Origin: a bacterium | GTDB taxonomy: Bacteria; Patescibacteriota; Saccharimonadia; Saccharimonadales; SZUA-47 | DNA length: 41,617 nt | Direction: 5' to 3' | Assembly: GCA_030430915.1 (NCBI GenBank) | Contig: JAUIKH010000006.1 | Location: 1 to 41,617, forward strand | In this document: positions 32,273 through 40,598 of the stretch, in pieces | Layout: the number at the start of each line of letters is the position of its first letter | Numbering within the stretch: position 1 is the first letter of the stretch | Notes under the pieces: generated by a model | What the model was told of the DNA's origin: nothing | The model's database searches: none | What the model saw: the letters and a program-made list of their open reading frames with translations, nothing else | Made by a program: the position numbers and the translations under genes

Positions 32273-33556
32273 ATGCTGCGCCACAAAGTAAAAGAAATGT
32301 CCTTCCCCTCTGGCTTAAAAGGTTTGGTTATCGATACGCCTAAAACAGGCGTAGTTGTAGCTGAAGTGGGATTTAGAGCTGGAGAATTTTTGCTAGAGAA
32401 GGAAAAATGGGAGACCGCTCATCTTATGGAGCATGTGCTGCTTGGCGCGAATAAAAATTTTGAAAAAGCACGAGACTTTCAAGCTGCAATAGAGCAAAAC
32501 GGTGCATACTCCAATGCATCGACAAGTGTATACGACATAACTTATGAGGTAGAGACTGCACATTTTGAATGGCAGAGAGTTCTTGGACTGCTCCTTGACG
32601 GAATAAGCGCCCCTAAGTTTTTACAAGAAGAGATTGACTCTGAAGCAAGTAATGTTAAAGAAGAGCTTATAAGTAGATCAAACAATCATTTTAGACATCT
32701 AAATGCTGCGCTTAGGCAGAAAATGGGCCTGAGTTCTTTAACAGACCAAGAGAGAGTTGAACTCATGTCTAATGTTACTAGGAGCGATTTGCTTGATCAC
32801 TACGACAGAACTCATACACTTTCAAATGCTAGGTTTATTGTAGCTGGCAACTTTAAAGGCGATTATCAAGAAGTAGAAGAATTGTTCAGCAAGCGACTGA
32901 AACTTAATAAAGGCAGTTCAAGGATTTCGTTGCCGTCAGAAAGTGCAAAGTATTGTGATGACCCTTTTGTAATTCGTAAACCGAGTGTACCAAATGTCTA
33001 TCTATACTTGGATTTATACTTAGATCGTATTTTGACTCAAAGAGAGAAGATTGCAATGCAGATTTTATGCACAATGCTTACCGAAACTATGTACTCACGA
33101 ATTTTTGGCACTGCCAGAGAAAAAGGCTGGGTTTATGGTATGGGATCTGGTCTAACATATGCGAGAAACCTGTCTAGCTGGTGGTTAGGAGCTCAAGTCA
33201 GCAAGACCAATAGCCAGGCGTTAATTAGACATATAAGAGACGAATTACTTAGGCTAAGACAGGGTAAAATTGATGATGCTGATTTCTTGTCAGCCCAAAA
33301 ACATTTATTAGGCAAGACAATGCGTTCTGGCCAGACAGCCACAGGGCTTGTTAATCGCTATGGGTATTTTTACGTCGATGATTCTATAAATGATTTAAAT
33401 AAGCTGCCAAAATTAATGCAAAAAGTTAAAAAAGATGAATGCTTGAACTTGTTCAATGAAATGCTAGATAAAAACATTTGGGGGTTGGGTTTGTTGGGCT
33501 CCACCTCTTTAGTCCCGGCTCGCAAAATGAAAAAATATCTAGAAGAAATATTTTAG
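32273..33556 (+). CDS. M16-family (pitrilysin-like) zinc peptidase
   Basis: A 427-aa peptidase of the insulinase/mitochondrial processing family. The inverted zinc motif H50-L-M-E53-H54 lies in WETAHLMEHVLLG, and the third zinc ligand, a glutamate in NVKEELISR (about residue 130), is at the expected distance of about 76. The C-terminal half is the inactive sister domain with ...REKGWVYGMGSGLTYARN, where the R/Y pair positions the substrate. M16 enzymes work as clamshells of two such halves, one protein or a dimer of two; here one gene encodes both halves in the compact form. It lies between secA and prfB, 18 nt after secA, and would degrade short peptides in the cytoplasm, possibly signal-peptide remnants. 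Confidence 0.88.
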   Translation: MLRHKVKEMSFPSGLKGLVIDTPKTGVVVAEVGFRAGEFLLEKEKWETAHLMEHVLLGANKNFEKARDFQAAIEQNGAYSNASTSVYDITYEVETAHFEWQRVLGLLLDGISAPKFLQEEIDSEASNVKEELISRSNNHFRHLNAALRQKMGLSSLTDQERVELMSNVTRSDLLDHYDRTHTLSNARFIVAGNFKGDYQEVEELFSKRLKLNKGSSRISLPSESAKYCDDPFVIRKPSVPNVYLYLDLYLDRILTQREKIAMQILCTMLTETMYSRIFGTAREKGWVYGMGSGLTYARNLSSWWLGAQVSKTNSQALIRHIRDELLRLRQGKIDDADFLSAQKHLLGKTMRSGQTATGLVNRYGYFYVDDSINDLNKLPKLMQKVKKDECLNLFNEMLDKNIWGLGLLGSTSLVPARKMKKYLEEIF

Positions 33557-33568
33557 AGGTCTGTTGCC

Positions 33569-34648
33569 ATGGTATCAATTAATGATGCAAAAGAACAAAA
33601 AAACGAAATCGAGTTAGCTTATAAAAGGTTGAATATTAGTGAGCTTAAAGAAAAAGCATCTTCACTTCAATCGAAGATGAACTCGAACGACTTTTGGCAA
33701 GATAATGTTAAAGCACAAGAAGTTACTAAGGAACATGCTTTTTTAGATAAAAGAGTAAGGTTTTGGACTAATTTATTAGACAGAGCAAATGAGCTTATAG
33801 AATTAATTGAATTAAAAGATGACAGTTTGTCTGCAGGCGTAGATAAACAATATAAAGAGGTCAAAGAATCGTTTCAGGTTGCAAAAAGAGAATTAATGTT
33901 TGACGGTCCGTATGATAATTCAAATGTTATTTTGAGCATTTTTGCAGGAGCAGGGGGAACTGATGCACAAGACTGGTCAGAAATGTTACTTAGAATGTAT
34001 GGTAGATGGGCAGATAGTGAAAAAGTTAGTACAGAAACAATAGACAAATCGACAGGCGAAGAAGCAGGTATTAAAAGCTCTACGATTAGGCTCAGCAATG
34101 GTAATTATTTATATGGAAAACTAAAGGGTGAAAATGGAGTTCATAGACTAGTTAGATTGAGTCCTTTTAATTCAGACAATTTAAGACAAACAAGTTTCGC
34201 CAGAGTGGAAATAATGCCAGAGGTTGTATCTCCCGAACAAGTTGAGATTGACGATAGTGACCTGAAAATAGACGTTTATCGTAGCGGAGGCAAGGGCGGT
34301 CAAAGTGTTAATACTACCGACTCGGCTGTCCGCATAACTCACAAGCCTACAGGCATTGTTGTGTCTATTCAGAATGAACGCAGTCAGCTACAAAACAAAG
34401 AAACAGCTCTAACCATTCTAAGGTCTAAACTAACGCAACTGAAACTAGAGCAACATAAAGACAAGATCAGTGAAATTAAGGGGCCGAACGAACAAGCAGC
34501 TTGGGGAAATCAGATAAGAAATTATGTTATGCACCCGTATACTATGGTAAAGGATACAAGAACTAAGCATCAAACAACAGATGTAAACTCTGTTTTGGAT
34601 GGCAATATAAACGAGTTTATAAACTCATATCTAGATAGTCAGCTATAA
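33569..34648 (+). CDS. prfB: Peptide chain release factor 2 (RF2)
   Basis: RF2 recognises UAA and UGA. The 359-aa protein carries the RF2 decoding tripeptide SPF (198-200) in RLSPFNSDNLRQTSFA and the catalytic GGQ (243-245) in SGGKGGQSVNTTDSAVR. The N-terminal helices match the family from about residue 20. Unlike E. coli prfB there is no programmed +1 frameshift: the reading frame is open from the ATG, and no CTTTGA element is present in the first 30 codons, so UGA-dependent autoregulation of this kind is not expected. It sits before ftsE, the common prfB-ftsEX order. ATG at 33569 lies 13 nt after the previous stop. Confidence 0.95.
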   Translation: MVSINDAKEQKNEIELAYKRLNISELKEKASSLQSKMNSNDFWQDNVKAQEVTKEHAFLDKRVRFWTNLLDRANELIELIELKDDSLSAGVDKQYKEVKESFQVAKRELMFDGPYDNSNVILSIFAGAGGTDAQDWSEMLLRMYGRWADSEKVSTETIDKSTGEEAGIKSSTIRLSNGNYLYGKLKGENGVHRLVRLSPFNSDNLRQTSFARVEIMPEVVSPEQVEIDDSDLKIDVYRSGGKGGQSVNTTDSAVRITHKPTGIVVSIQNERSQLQNKETALTILRSKLTQLKLEQHKDKISEIKGPNEQAAWGNQIRNYVMHPYTMVKDTRTKHQTTDVNSVLDGNINEFINSYLDSQL

Positions 34649-34674
34649 GAGGTGTATTTATTGTTCTCATGCTT

Positions 34675-34683
34675 TGATATAAT
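34675..34683 (+). promoter_or_regulatory. Extended -10 promoter of ftsE
   Basis: TGA directly followed by a perfect TATAAT (34678-34683), with no clear -35. The start codon at 34692 is 9 nt from the -10, so the predicted leader is about 2 nt. The upstream in-frame TTG at 34683 overlaps the -10 and is therefore unlikely. Confidence 0.7.
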
Positions 34684-34691
34684 TGGGCTAT

Positions 34692-35372
34692 ATGATTCTT
34701 TTTGATAGGGTTACAAAAAAGTATAAGAAAAAGGGCGCAGTGTTGGAGCGCATTAATCTTCACGTTGAGCCAAAAGAATTTGTAGTATTGGTAGGAGAAA
34801 GCGGTGCAGGTAAATCAACTCTACTAAAATTACTGACGAGAGAAGAAAAACCCACAGGTGGTAAAATAATAGTTGGTGGAATAGACTACGAAAGACTAAA
34901 GGACAAAGACATACCGTTTTTGAGAAGGAAAATTGGTGTCGTTTTTCAGGACTTTAAATTATTGAGTAATAGAACTGTGTTTGAAAATGTAGCCTTTGCT
35001 CTAGAAATTGTAGGAATGAGTAATAAGGAGATTCGTCATACAGTTCCAAAGGTGTTGAATATAGTTGGGCTTAAATCTAAGGCGGACAGCTATCCTTCAG
35101 AGTTATCAGGTGGTGAACGCCAACGTGTGGCTATAGCCAGAGCAATTGTAAGGCAACCAAAAATTCTCATTGCCGATGAGCCCACAGGTAATTTAGACCC
35201 TAAACACGCATGGGATGTTATTAAAGTTTTAGAAAAAATTAATAGATATGGCACTACTGTACTATTAACAACCCACAACAGAGATATAGTTAATAAACTA
35301 AAAAGACGAGTTGTGACGATTAAAGACGGTAAACTTAGCAGTGATCGAGCTAGATCGGAGTATAAATTATGA
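34692..35372 (+). CDS. ftsE: Cell-division ATP-binding protein FtsE
   Basis: The ATPase that works with FtsX to control septal peptidoglycan hydrolases. Walker A GESGAGKSTLLKLL, the Q-loop VFQDFKLL, signature LSGGERQRVAIARA, Walker B ILIADEPTGNLD and switch His TTHN are all present. I use ATG 34692 (MILFDRVTKKYKKKG), the normal FtsE N-terminus, rather than the longer TTG start, because a promoter sits between them. The protein ends EYKL, and its TGA stop overlaps an ATG (ATGA) that would begin a 36-codon micro-ORF leading to ftsX. Partner genes ftsX and the EnvC-like hydrolase activator follow. Confidence 0.95.
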   Translation: MILFDRVTKKYKKKGAVLERINLHVEPKEFVVLVGESGAGKSTLLKLLTREEKPTGGKIIVGGIDYERLKDKDIPFLRRKIGVVFQDFKLLSNRTVFENVAFALEIVGMSNKEIRHTVPKVLNIVGLKSKADSYPSELSGGERQRVAIARAIVRQPKILIADEPTGNLDPKHAWDVIKVLEKINRYGTTVLLTTHNRDIVNKLKRRVVTIKDGKLSSDRARSEYKL

Positions 35373-35479
35373 GCTTTTCAAAAGGAAAAAGAGCAAACGG
35401 AGCGTCAAACTTGTTTTGCGCCCCGCTTGATGAGAAAAAACCTTTGGTTTTGTCTCATAATACGGAGTATAAACTATGA
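35369..35479 (+). CDS. Possible 36-aa micro-ORF linking ftsE and ftsX
   Basis: An ATG at 35369 overlaps the ftsE stop as ATGA. The frame runs 36 codons to a TGA (35477-35479) that overlaps the ATG of ftsX, again as ATGA. The peptide starts MSFSKGKRANG and ends TEYKL, the same last four residues as FtsE. GGAG lies 8 nt upstream. It is too short and too low in information to judge as a protein; a role in handing ribosomes from ftsE to ftsX (coupling) is more likely than a functional peptide. Confidence 0.35.
   Translation: MSFSKGKRANGASNLFCAPLDEKKPLVLSHNTEYKL
35430..35458 (+). other. Stable hairpin between ftsE and ftsX
   Basis: ATGAGA-A-AAAACC (35430-35442) pairs with GGTTTT-G-TCTCAT (35446-35458) around a TTT loop: 12 base pairs and one A-G mismatch. 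It ends 17 nt before the ftsX ATG, just before its GGAG. There is no T-tract on either strand, so it is not a standard terminator. It might tune ftsX translation or protect an mRNA end. Confidence 0.5.
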
Positions 35480-36420
35480 GTACTTCGCGAAGATTTTATA
35501 CAACCATTAGAATATTGAAATCTGGTGCTGTTAATCTGTTTAGAAATGCATGGCTAACGGTAGCTGCAACTGCAGTAATGGTTGTTGCTCTAAGTATAAT
35601 TTTGTTAGCAGTTGTCCTAAACGTTACGGCTAATAATGCTATCAGTGAATTAGCCAGAGATCTTAAGGCGTCTATATACCTTACTAACTCCGCAACAGAT
35701 GAGGATATAGTTACTCTACGAGATGACGTGCAGTCTTTAGATTTTGTTGAGGCTGTTGACTATGTTTCACAGGATCAAGCGCAAAAAGATTTGGCAGGTG
35801 ACTTTGAAAATGACTCAGAAATTCTACAAGCTCTAGCTTTGGCAGGCGAGGATGCACTGCCTGCCAGCTTAAGGATAACTGTTAGTGATCTCGAAAGAAT
35901 GCCTGAAATTAAGGAATTTGTAGAGCAGGATCAATACTCTGATTCAGTAGAAAGTGTATCTTTAGGTCAGACAGATGCCCAAACTACAATTGATCGTGCA
36001 GCCGCAGCGCAAAGATTTATAAATATTGGCAGTATTTTGGCGGCATCTGTGCTGTCTGTTGTATCAATCATGATTATATTTAATACGATTAGGATGGCAA
36101 TTTACACTCGACGTGATGAAATAAGTATAATGAAATTAATTGGTGCAACTCCAGACTATATCAGAGGTCCATTTTTAGTTGAAGCATCGTTATACGGAGT
36201 AATTGCAGGCTTTATTGCCTGTGGCATTGCTTATTCTTTAGTTTTTTCTATGGGTAAAAAAGTCGCTGATCAACCTGAGTTTTCACAAACCTATACATTT
36301 TTCACTCAACCAAATATTATTATTGTTATGGCTTTAAGCGCAATACTAGTCGGAATACTAATAGGAGCCGTTTCAAGTATGATGGCCATGGAAAGGCACC
36401 TAAGGCTAAAAAACTGGTAA
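35476..36420 (+). CDS. ftsX: Cell-division protein FtsX
   Basis: The 314-aa membrane partner of FtsE. A cytoplasmic basic N-terminus leads to membrane segment 1 (about 23-47), an extracytoplasmic domain (about 50-175, with the FtsX-type AVDYVSQDQAQKDL and LPASLRITVSD) and three further membrane segments; the ARRDEISIMKLIGATPDYIRGPFLVE-like stretch (TRRDEISIMKLIGAT) is the coupling helix region for FtsE. The extracytoplasmic loop recruits EnvC-type hydrolase activators, and such a gene follows directly. The ATG is preceded by GGAG and overlaps the end of the micro-ORF. Length and topology are normal. Confidence 0.94.
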   Translation: MSTSRRFYTTIRILKSGAVNLFRNAWLTVAATAVMVVALSIILLAVVLNVTANNAISELARDLKASIYLTNSATDEDIVTLRDDVQSLDFVEAVDYVSQDQAQKDLAGDFENDSEILQALALAGEDALPASLRITVSDLERMPEIKEFVEQDQYSDSVESVSLGQTDAQTTIDRAAAAQRFINIGSILAASVLSVVSIMIIFNTIRMAIYTRRDEISIMKLIGATPDYIRGPFLVEASLYGVIAGFIACGIAYSLVFSMGKKVADQPEFSQTYTFFTQPNIIIVMALSAILVGILIGAVSSMMAMERHLRLKNW

Positions 36421-36430
36421 CACATTGCAC

Positions 36431-36459
36431 TTTATAAGTTAGTCGATAAATGCTATAAT
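36431..36459 (+). promoter_or_regulatory. Promoter of the EnvC-like gene
   Basis: TTTATA (36431-36436), a 17-nt spacer and a perfect TATAAT (36454-36459) preceded by TGC. The start codon at 36466 is exactly where transcription should begin, so the mRNA is predicted to be leaderless. Confidence 0.75.
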
Positions 36460-36465
36460 AAGCTT

Positions 36466-37623
36466 ATGTTTTATAAACATACAAAAACTATTAAGAAATT
36501 TGTTCTTTTTGCTGTAGCAGCATTGCTTATAGTTGCAATTTTTCCTAATTTTTCGAAAGCTGAAAGTATAGATAGTCTACAGAAAAAGTCCCAGGATTTG
36601 CAGTCAAAAATAAGCTCCAATAATAACCAGATTACAGAACTAAGTAAAAAAGCCGACAGCCTACAGGTTAAGGTAGATCAACTAAACGTAGAAATTTCTA
36701 AAGCAAATGCTGAAATTGAACTAACAGAAGTGAATCTAAAAGAGTTAAGGCAAAGGCTTAAAGAGGCAGAGGAAGAACTGAAACGACAGAAAGGCTTACT
36801 GAAAGCTTCACTAAGAGCACTGTATGCCAAGCAGGGGGCGTCAACTGTAGAGCTACTAATAGCTAGCGATAGCTTCTCTTCATTTATAAATGAGCAAGAG
36901 TATTTAGAGCGCTTGCAAAGCTCGGTTAAAGAGTCAGCTGAAAAAGTCATAGCTCTTAAACAAGAAATAGAAGATCAAAAGCAAGAGCAGGAGGCGCTGC
37001 TCAAAAAACAAGAACAGCAAAAACAAGTTCTTTCAAGTAAAAGGCAAGAGCAACAGACTCTGTTAAATCAAACTCAGGGTGAAGAGGCAAAATATCGCAA
37101 TATTGTAGCTTCACAGCTGGCAGAGCTAGAAAAAGCCGAAGAGCAATTAGCAGCGCTTTTGTCTGCGGGTAGTGCAGTTAGCTTGGGACCTGTGTCTAGA
37201 GGTCAGCAAATAGGACAGGTTGGAAGTACAGGATTTTCTACCGGTCCACACATCCATTTTCAAGTATATAGAAATGGGGTAACCCAAAACCCATACGCTG
37301 GAGGAGGATCATTAATCAATGGATATACTTGGCCTTTATCCTACAGTTCAGGGGCTGCTGATATATCTCAAAGTTATGGTTGTGTGGCTCCACCTTGGTA
37401 CTACTCAGTACAGTGTAACGGTGGCCAAAATAGCTTCCATAGTGGGTTAGATATACGGGGTAACGCTTTTGACCCAATTGTAGCTGCTGCGGACGGGAAC
37501 ATTATTTATAAAGGCTGTAAGGCCGGGCTAGGCTATGTAATAGTGGTTGATCACGGCGGGGGTTGGCAGACGTGGTATCCGCATCAAGTTACTCCGTCTG
37601 GACAAGTGTACGGTTACTGTTAG
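36466..37623 (+). CDS. EnvC-like coiled-coil protein with rearranged M23 peptidase motifs
   Basis: A 385-aa secreted or anchored protein with a signal sequence (basic N-terminus, hydrophobic 12-27, possible cleavage after SKA at 30-32) and a long coiled coil (about 35-232), as in EnvC, the partner of FtsEX. The C-terminal region holds both halves of an M23 (LytM) domain in reversed order: first SRGQQIGQVGSTGFSTGPHIHFQVY, carrying the H-x-H pair His262/His264, then at 324-330 FHSGLDI (His325, Asp329) with AAADGNIIYKG and VDHGGGWQTWYPHQ. In a normal M23 domain FHSGLDI comes first and H-x-H last. All metal ligands exist, so a circularly permuted active domain is possible. It lies right after ftsX. 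Confidence 0.85.
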   Translation: MFYKHTKTIKKFVLFAVAALLIVAIFPNFSKAESIDSLQKKSQDLQSKISSNNNQITELSKKADSLQVKVDQLNVEISKANAEIELTEVNLKELRQRLKEAEEELKRQKGLLKASLRALYAKQGASTVELLIASDSFSSFINEQEYLERLQSSVKESAEKVIALKQEIEDQKQEQEALLKKQEQQKQVLSSKRQEQQTLLNQTQGEEAKYRNIVASQLAELEKAEEQLAALLSAGSAVSLGPVSRGQQIGQVGSTGFSTGPHIHFQVYRNGVTQNPYAGGGSLINGYTWPLSYSSGAADISQSYGCVAPPWYYSVQCNGGQNSFHSGLDIRGNAFDPIVAAADGNIIYKGCKAGLGYVIVVDHGGGWQTWYPHQVTPSGQVYGYC

Positions 37624-37656
37624 ATAATTAAACAAACATAAAAGGGGTGTTAAGTC

Positions 37657-38886
37657 TTGGAAGAACAAGAATCTAGAATAAGTTCAGACATTCAAAAGTC
37701 TAAAAATGTATCAATGACTAAAAAAAGCTTTGTGTTAATGATGCTAGTTGCATTTATAACTTTTGGCATGGGTTTGCTGGTAGGTGGTGGCGACTTACAG
37801 TTTGGCAGCTCTAGGTTCAACAACGTTTCTATAGAAAATTCAGCAAACATTTCAACTGAAGGCGTCCAGGAAATTTATGACGAGCTAGTTAAAAATTATG
37901 ATGGCCAGATCAATGAGGAAGAGCTAACAGAAGGTATGCGCCGAGGGCTTGTTGAAGCTGTAGGGGACACTCACACGACATATCTTACAGAAGAAGAAAC
38001 AGCAGAGTTTAATTCAGATTTAAATGGGACTTTCGAAGGAATCGGTGCAGAACTAGGCGAAAAGGATGGTTTTATTGAGATTGTAGCACCTATAAAAGGC
38101 GCTCCTGCTGAAAAAGCTGGCATTAAAGCAGGTGATGTAATAATAGAAATAGATGGTGAGTCATCTACGGATATTTCTGTTTACGAAGCAGTTAAAAAAA
38201 TTAGAGGTGAAAAGGGTACCGAAGTTGTGCTGACAGTTGTTAGAGACGGTGAAAAAAAAGAAATTCCAATAATCAGAGATAAAATAGATATTCCTAGTGT
38301 TGAATGGAGAACAGAAAATGGCATAGGAATAATTGAACTAAGTAGGTTTGGTACTGACACGACTGAACTGGTAGAAAAAGCCGCAAAAGAGTTTAGTAAT
38401 TCTGGAATTGAAAAGGTCATCTTAGATATGAGAGGTAATCCAGGAGGCTTATTAGATGAAGCTGTGACTGTTTCAAATGTTTGGCTGCCAAAAGGTGCAG
38501 TAGTTTTAGAAGAGAAGCGTGGTGGCGAAACAGTAGAGACTTTTACTACAAAAAATGAGCCAGTACTTGAAGGAGTAGAAACAGTTGTCTTAATAGATGG
38601 AGGTAGTGCTAGTGCTAGTGAAATAGTGGCTGGAGCCTTAAAGGACAACAACGCAGCAACCTTAACGGGCGAAACAAGTTACGGAAAGGGTAGTGTCCAG
38701 CAGTTAATAGATCTTAGTTTTGGAGGTTCCTTAAAAGTAACTATAGCTCGATGGTTTACTCCGGGCGGCAAAAATATAGATAAAGAAGGAATTAATCCTG
38801 ATACTGAAGTGAAGCTAACTCCAGAAGATGCAGAAAACGACAATGACCCGCAACTAGAAGAAGCTAAAAAAGTTTTGTCTAACTAG
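37657..38886 (+). CDS. C-terminal processing peptidase, S41 family with PDZ
   Basis: A tail-specific protease that trims or degrades secreted proteins and peptidoglycan enzymes. The 409-aa protein has a membrane segment (about 24-43), a PDZ domain (about 125-200, GIGAELGEKDGFIEIVAPIKG, with GIKAGDVIIEIDG), and the S41 catalytic domain with MRGNPGG, DGGSASASEIVAGAL (nucleophile Ser319) and SYGKGSVQ (general base Lys344). The 25-residue Ser-Lys gap equals that of B. subtilis CtpB. The start codon is TTG at 37657, supported by AAAGGGGTG about 8 nt upstream. It follows the EnvC-like gene by 33 nt; hydrolase activators are known substrates of such proteases in other bacteria. Confidence 0.93.
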   Translation: MEEQESRISSDIQKSKNVSMTKKSFVLMMLVAFITFGMGLLVGGGDLQFGSSRFNNVSIENSANISTEGVQEIYDELVKNYDGQINEEELTEGMRRGLVEAVGDTHTTYLTEEETAEFNSDLNGTFEGIGAELGEKDGFIEIVAPIKGAPAEKAGIKAGDVIIEIDGESSTDISVYEAVKKIRGEKGTEVVLTVVRDGEKKEIPIIRDKIDIPSVEWRTENGIGIIELSRFGTDTTELVEKAAKEFSNSGIEKVILDMRGNPGGLLDEAVTVSNVWLPKGAVVLEEKRGGETVETFTTKNEPVLEGVETVVLIDGGSASASEIVAGALKDNNAATLTGETSYGKGSVQQLIDLSFGGSLKVTIARWFTPGGKNIDKEGINPDTEVKLTPEDAENDNDPQLEEAKKVLSN

Positions 38887-38940
38887 CAAAATTAGTTTAA
38901 CTAATGTAGTATTTATAGAGAAAGTTTTTAGGGAGAAACA

Positions 38941-40539
38941 GTGAGTAAGCGTAATCAGCCTAAGTATGTATTTGTTACAGGTGGCGTCCTGTCTGGGATT
39001 GGGAAGGGCATAACAGCCGCATCAATTGGGAATATACTTAAAAGTCGTGGCCTATCTGTAAATATTCAAAAATGCGACCCATATCTAAATGTAGATGCTG
39101 GCACACTTAACCCAGGTGAACATGGAGAGTGTTTTGTGACGGTTGACGGGGCAGAAACTGATCTAGATCTCGGACACTACGAAAGATTCATGGATATTGA
39201 GCTTAAACAGTCTAGTTCGCTAATGAGTGGTCAAGTTCTTCAAAAAGTTATTAGTGATGAGCGAGCAGGAAAGTACTTAGGAAAAACTGTTCAAATCATT
39301 CCTCATGTGACTACATCAATAGGTGATTCAATTATTGAAACTGCTAAAGGATTTGATGTACATATTGTAGAAATTGGCGGAACTGTTGGAGACTACGAAG
39401 GCTTAAGTTTTATTGAGGCAATTAGAGAACTCCCAATGAGAGTTGGTAGAGAGAACTGTGTATTTGTGCACGTTGTATACCTGCCTTATTTAAGTGCTAG
39501 TGGAGAATTCAAAACCAAGCCCGCACAAAATGCTGTTAGAGAATTGAGGGGCCTAGGGATTGTTCCAGATGTTCTAGCTGCACGTAGTGAATATGAAGCT
39601 CCTGATGAAGCGATAGAAAAACTAAGTCTATTCAGTGGCGTACCTGAAGAAGCTATTGTTCAGCTACCGAATGCAAAATCAATATATCAAGTGCCACTTA
39701 CGATCGAAGATGGAGGAATAGGTAAGGTTATTGTCTCTAAGCTGTCGCTTAGCAAACATAAACCGGCATTGAAAAAGTGGAGTAATCTTGTTTCTAGGGC
39801 AACAGACGAGACTGCTCCAATAATAAAAATTGGCGTTGTTGCAAAGTATTTAAACAACCAAGACACATACATGTCAGTGTTTGAGGCGCTAAAAGCTGCA
39901 GCGTGGGATAGGAATTATCAAGTTGATATAGACTGGATAGATGCTGAAAAGATTACTACAAGTAATGCAGTCAAGTTGTTGTCTCATGTAGATGGGATTG
40001 TTGTCCCAGGCGGTTTTGGTAATCGAGGGTTAGAGGGCAAGGTAGCAGCAGCACAGTATGCTCTTAAGGAGAAGATTCCTTATTTAGGACTTTGTCTAGG
40101 TTTACAGATGGCAGTTGTTGCTGCTGCAAGAAACGCGGGGCTGGAAGATGCTAATTCAGTTGAGCTTGACCCTAACACTAAAAATCCAGTTATAAATACT
40201 ATGAATGATCAAAGAGGTAAAGAAGCTACAGGAGGCACAATGAGGCTGGGCAACTATCCTTGTAAAATTCAAAAACACACATTGGCTGACAAAACCTACA
40301 AAAAGAGCAAAATTCAAGAAAGACATCGTCATAGGTATGAATGTAATAATGACTATCGAGATGACTACCCTAAATGGGGCATAGATGCATCAGGTGTTTC
40401 GCCAGACGGAACCTTAGTGGAGATGATTGAAGCAGTAGACCATCCCTTCTTTTTAGCTTCACAGTTTCATCCTGAATTAGCATCAAGACCTAACAAACCA
40501 CACCCAATGTTTGTCGGATTTGTTAGTGCACTAATATAA
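38941..40539 (+). CDS. pyrG: CTP synthase
   Basis: Makes CTP from UTP, ATP and glutamine. The 532-aa protein has the amidoligase domain (FVTGGVLSGIGKGITAASIG P-loop, KCDPYLNVDAGTL) and a class I glutaminase domain with the nucleophile Cys in PYLGLCLGLQMAV and the His/Glu pair in QFHPELASRP. The RHRHRYECNN segment is the lid. The start codon is GTG at 38941, supported by AGGGAG upstream and the family N-terminus. Full length for the family. TAGTAT at 38907-38912 might be a -10 for its own promoter. Confidence 0.97.
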   Translation: MSKRNQPKYVFVTGGVLSGIGKGITAASIGNILKSRGLSVNIQKCDPYLNVDAGTLNPGEHGECFVTVDGAETDLDLGHYERFMDIELKQSSSLMSGQVLQKVISDERAGKYLGKTVQIIPHVTTSIGDSIIETAKGFDVHIVEIGGTVGDYEGLSFIEAIRELPMRVGRENCVFVHVVYLPYLSASGEFKTKPAQNAVRELRGLGIVPDVLAARSEYEAPDEAIEKLSLFSGVPEEAIVQLPNAKSIYQVPLTIEDGGIGKVIVSKLSLSKHKPALKKWSNLVSRATDETAPIIKIGVVAKYLNNQDTYMSVFEALKAAAWDRNYQVDIDWIDAEKITTSNAVKLLSHVDGIVVPGGFGNRGLEGKVAAAQYALKEKIPYLGLCLGLQMAVVAAARNAGLEDANSVELDPNTKNPVINTMNDQRGKEATGGTMRLGNYPCKIQKHTLADKTYKKSKIQERHRHRYECNNDYRDDYPKWGIDASGVSPDGTLVEMIEAVDHPFFLASQFHPELASRPNKPHPMFVGFVSALI

Positions 40540-40562
40540 ATGATAAGTAACATCTATTAAAT

Positions 40563-40591
40563 TTGAATAACTAGATGGTATATGCTAGCAT
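40563..40591 (+). promoter_or_regulatory. Promoter of the receiver-protein gene
   Basis: TTGAAT (40563-40568), a 17-nt spacer and TAGCAT (40586-40591) preceded by TGC. Transcription should start at about 40598, one base before the ATG chosen for the gene. Confidence 0.7.
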
Positions 40592-40598
40592 AAGCTTC

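Larger units (their letters stand above)
35356..35480 (+). repeat. 18-bp direct repeat bracketing a 107-bp insert between ftsE and ftsX
   Basis: CGGAGTATAAATTATGAG (35356-35373) and CGGAGTATAAACTATGAG (35463-35480) differ at one base and are offset by 107 bp. Each copy contains a ribosome-binding-like GGAG and an ATGA start/stop overlap. The first is the end of ftsE, the second the start of ftsX. The 5' part of the inner segment is slightly similar to the ftsX start for about 17 bp, which suggests a diverged duplication or insertion. Confidence 0.75.

Noticed and set aside
33569-33670. Programmed frameshift in prfB
   Set aside because: The frame is open from the ATG and there is no CTTTGA with an upstream Shine-Dalgarno-like element in the first 30 codons.
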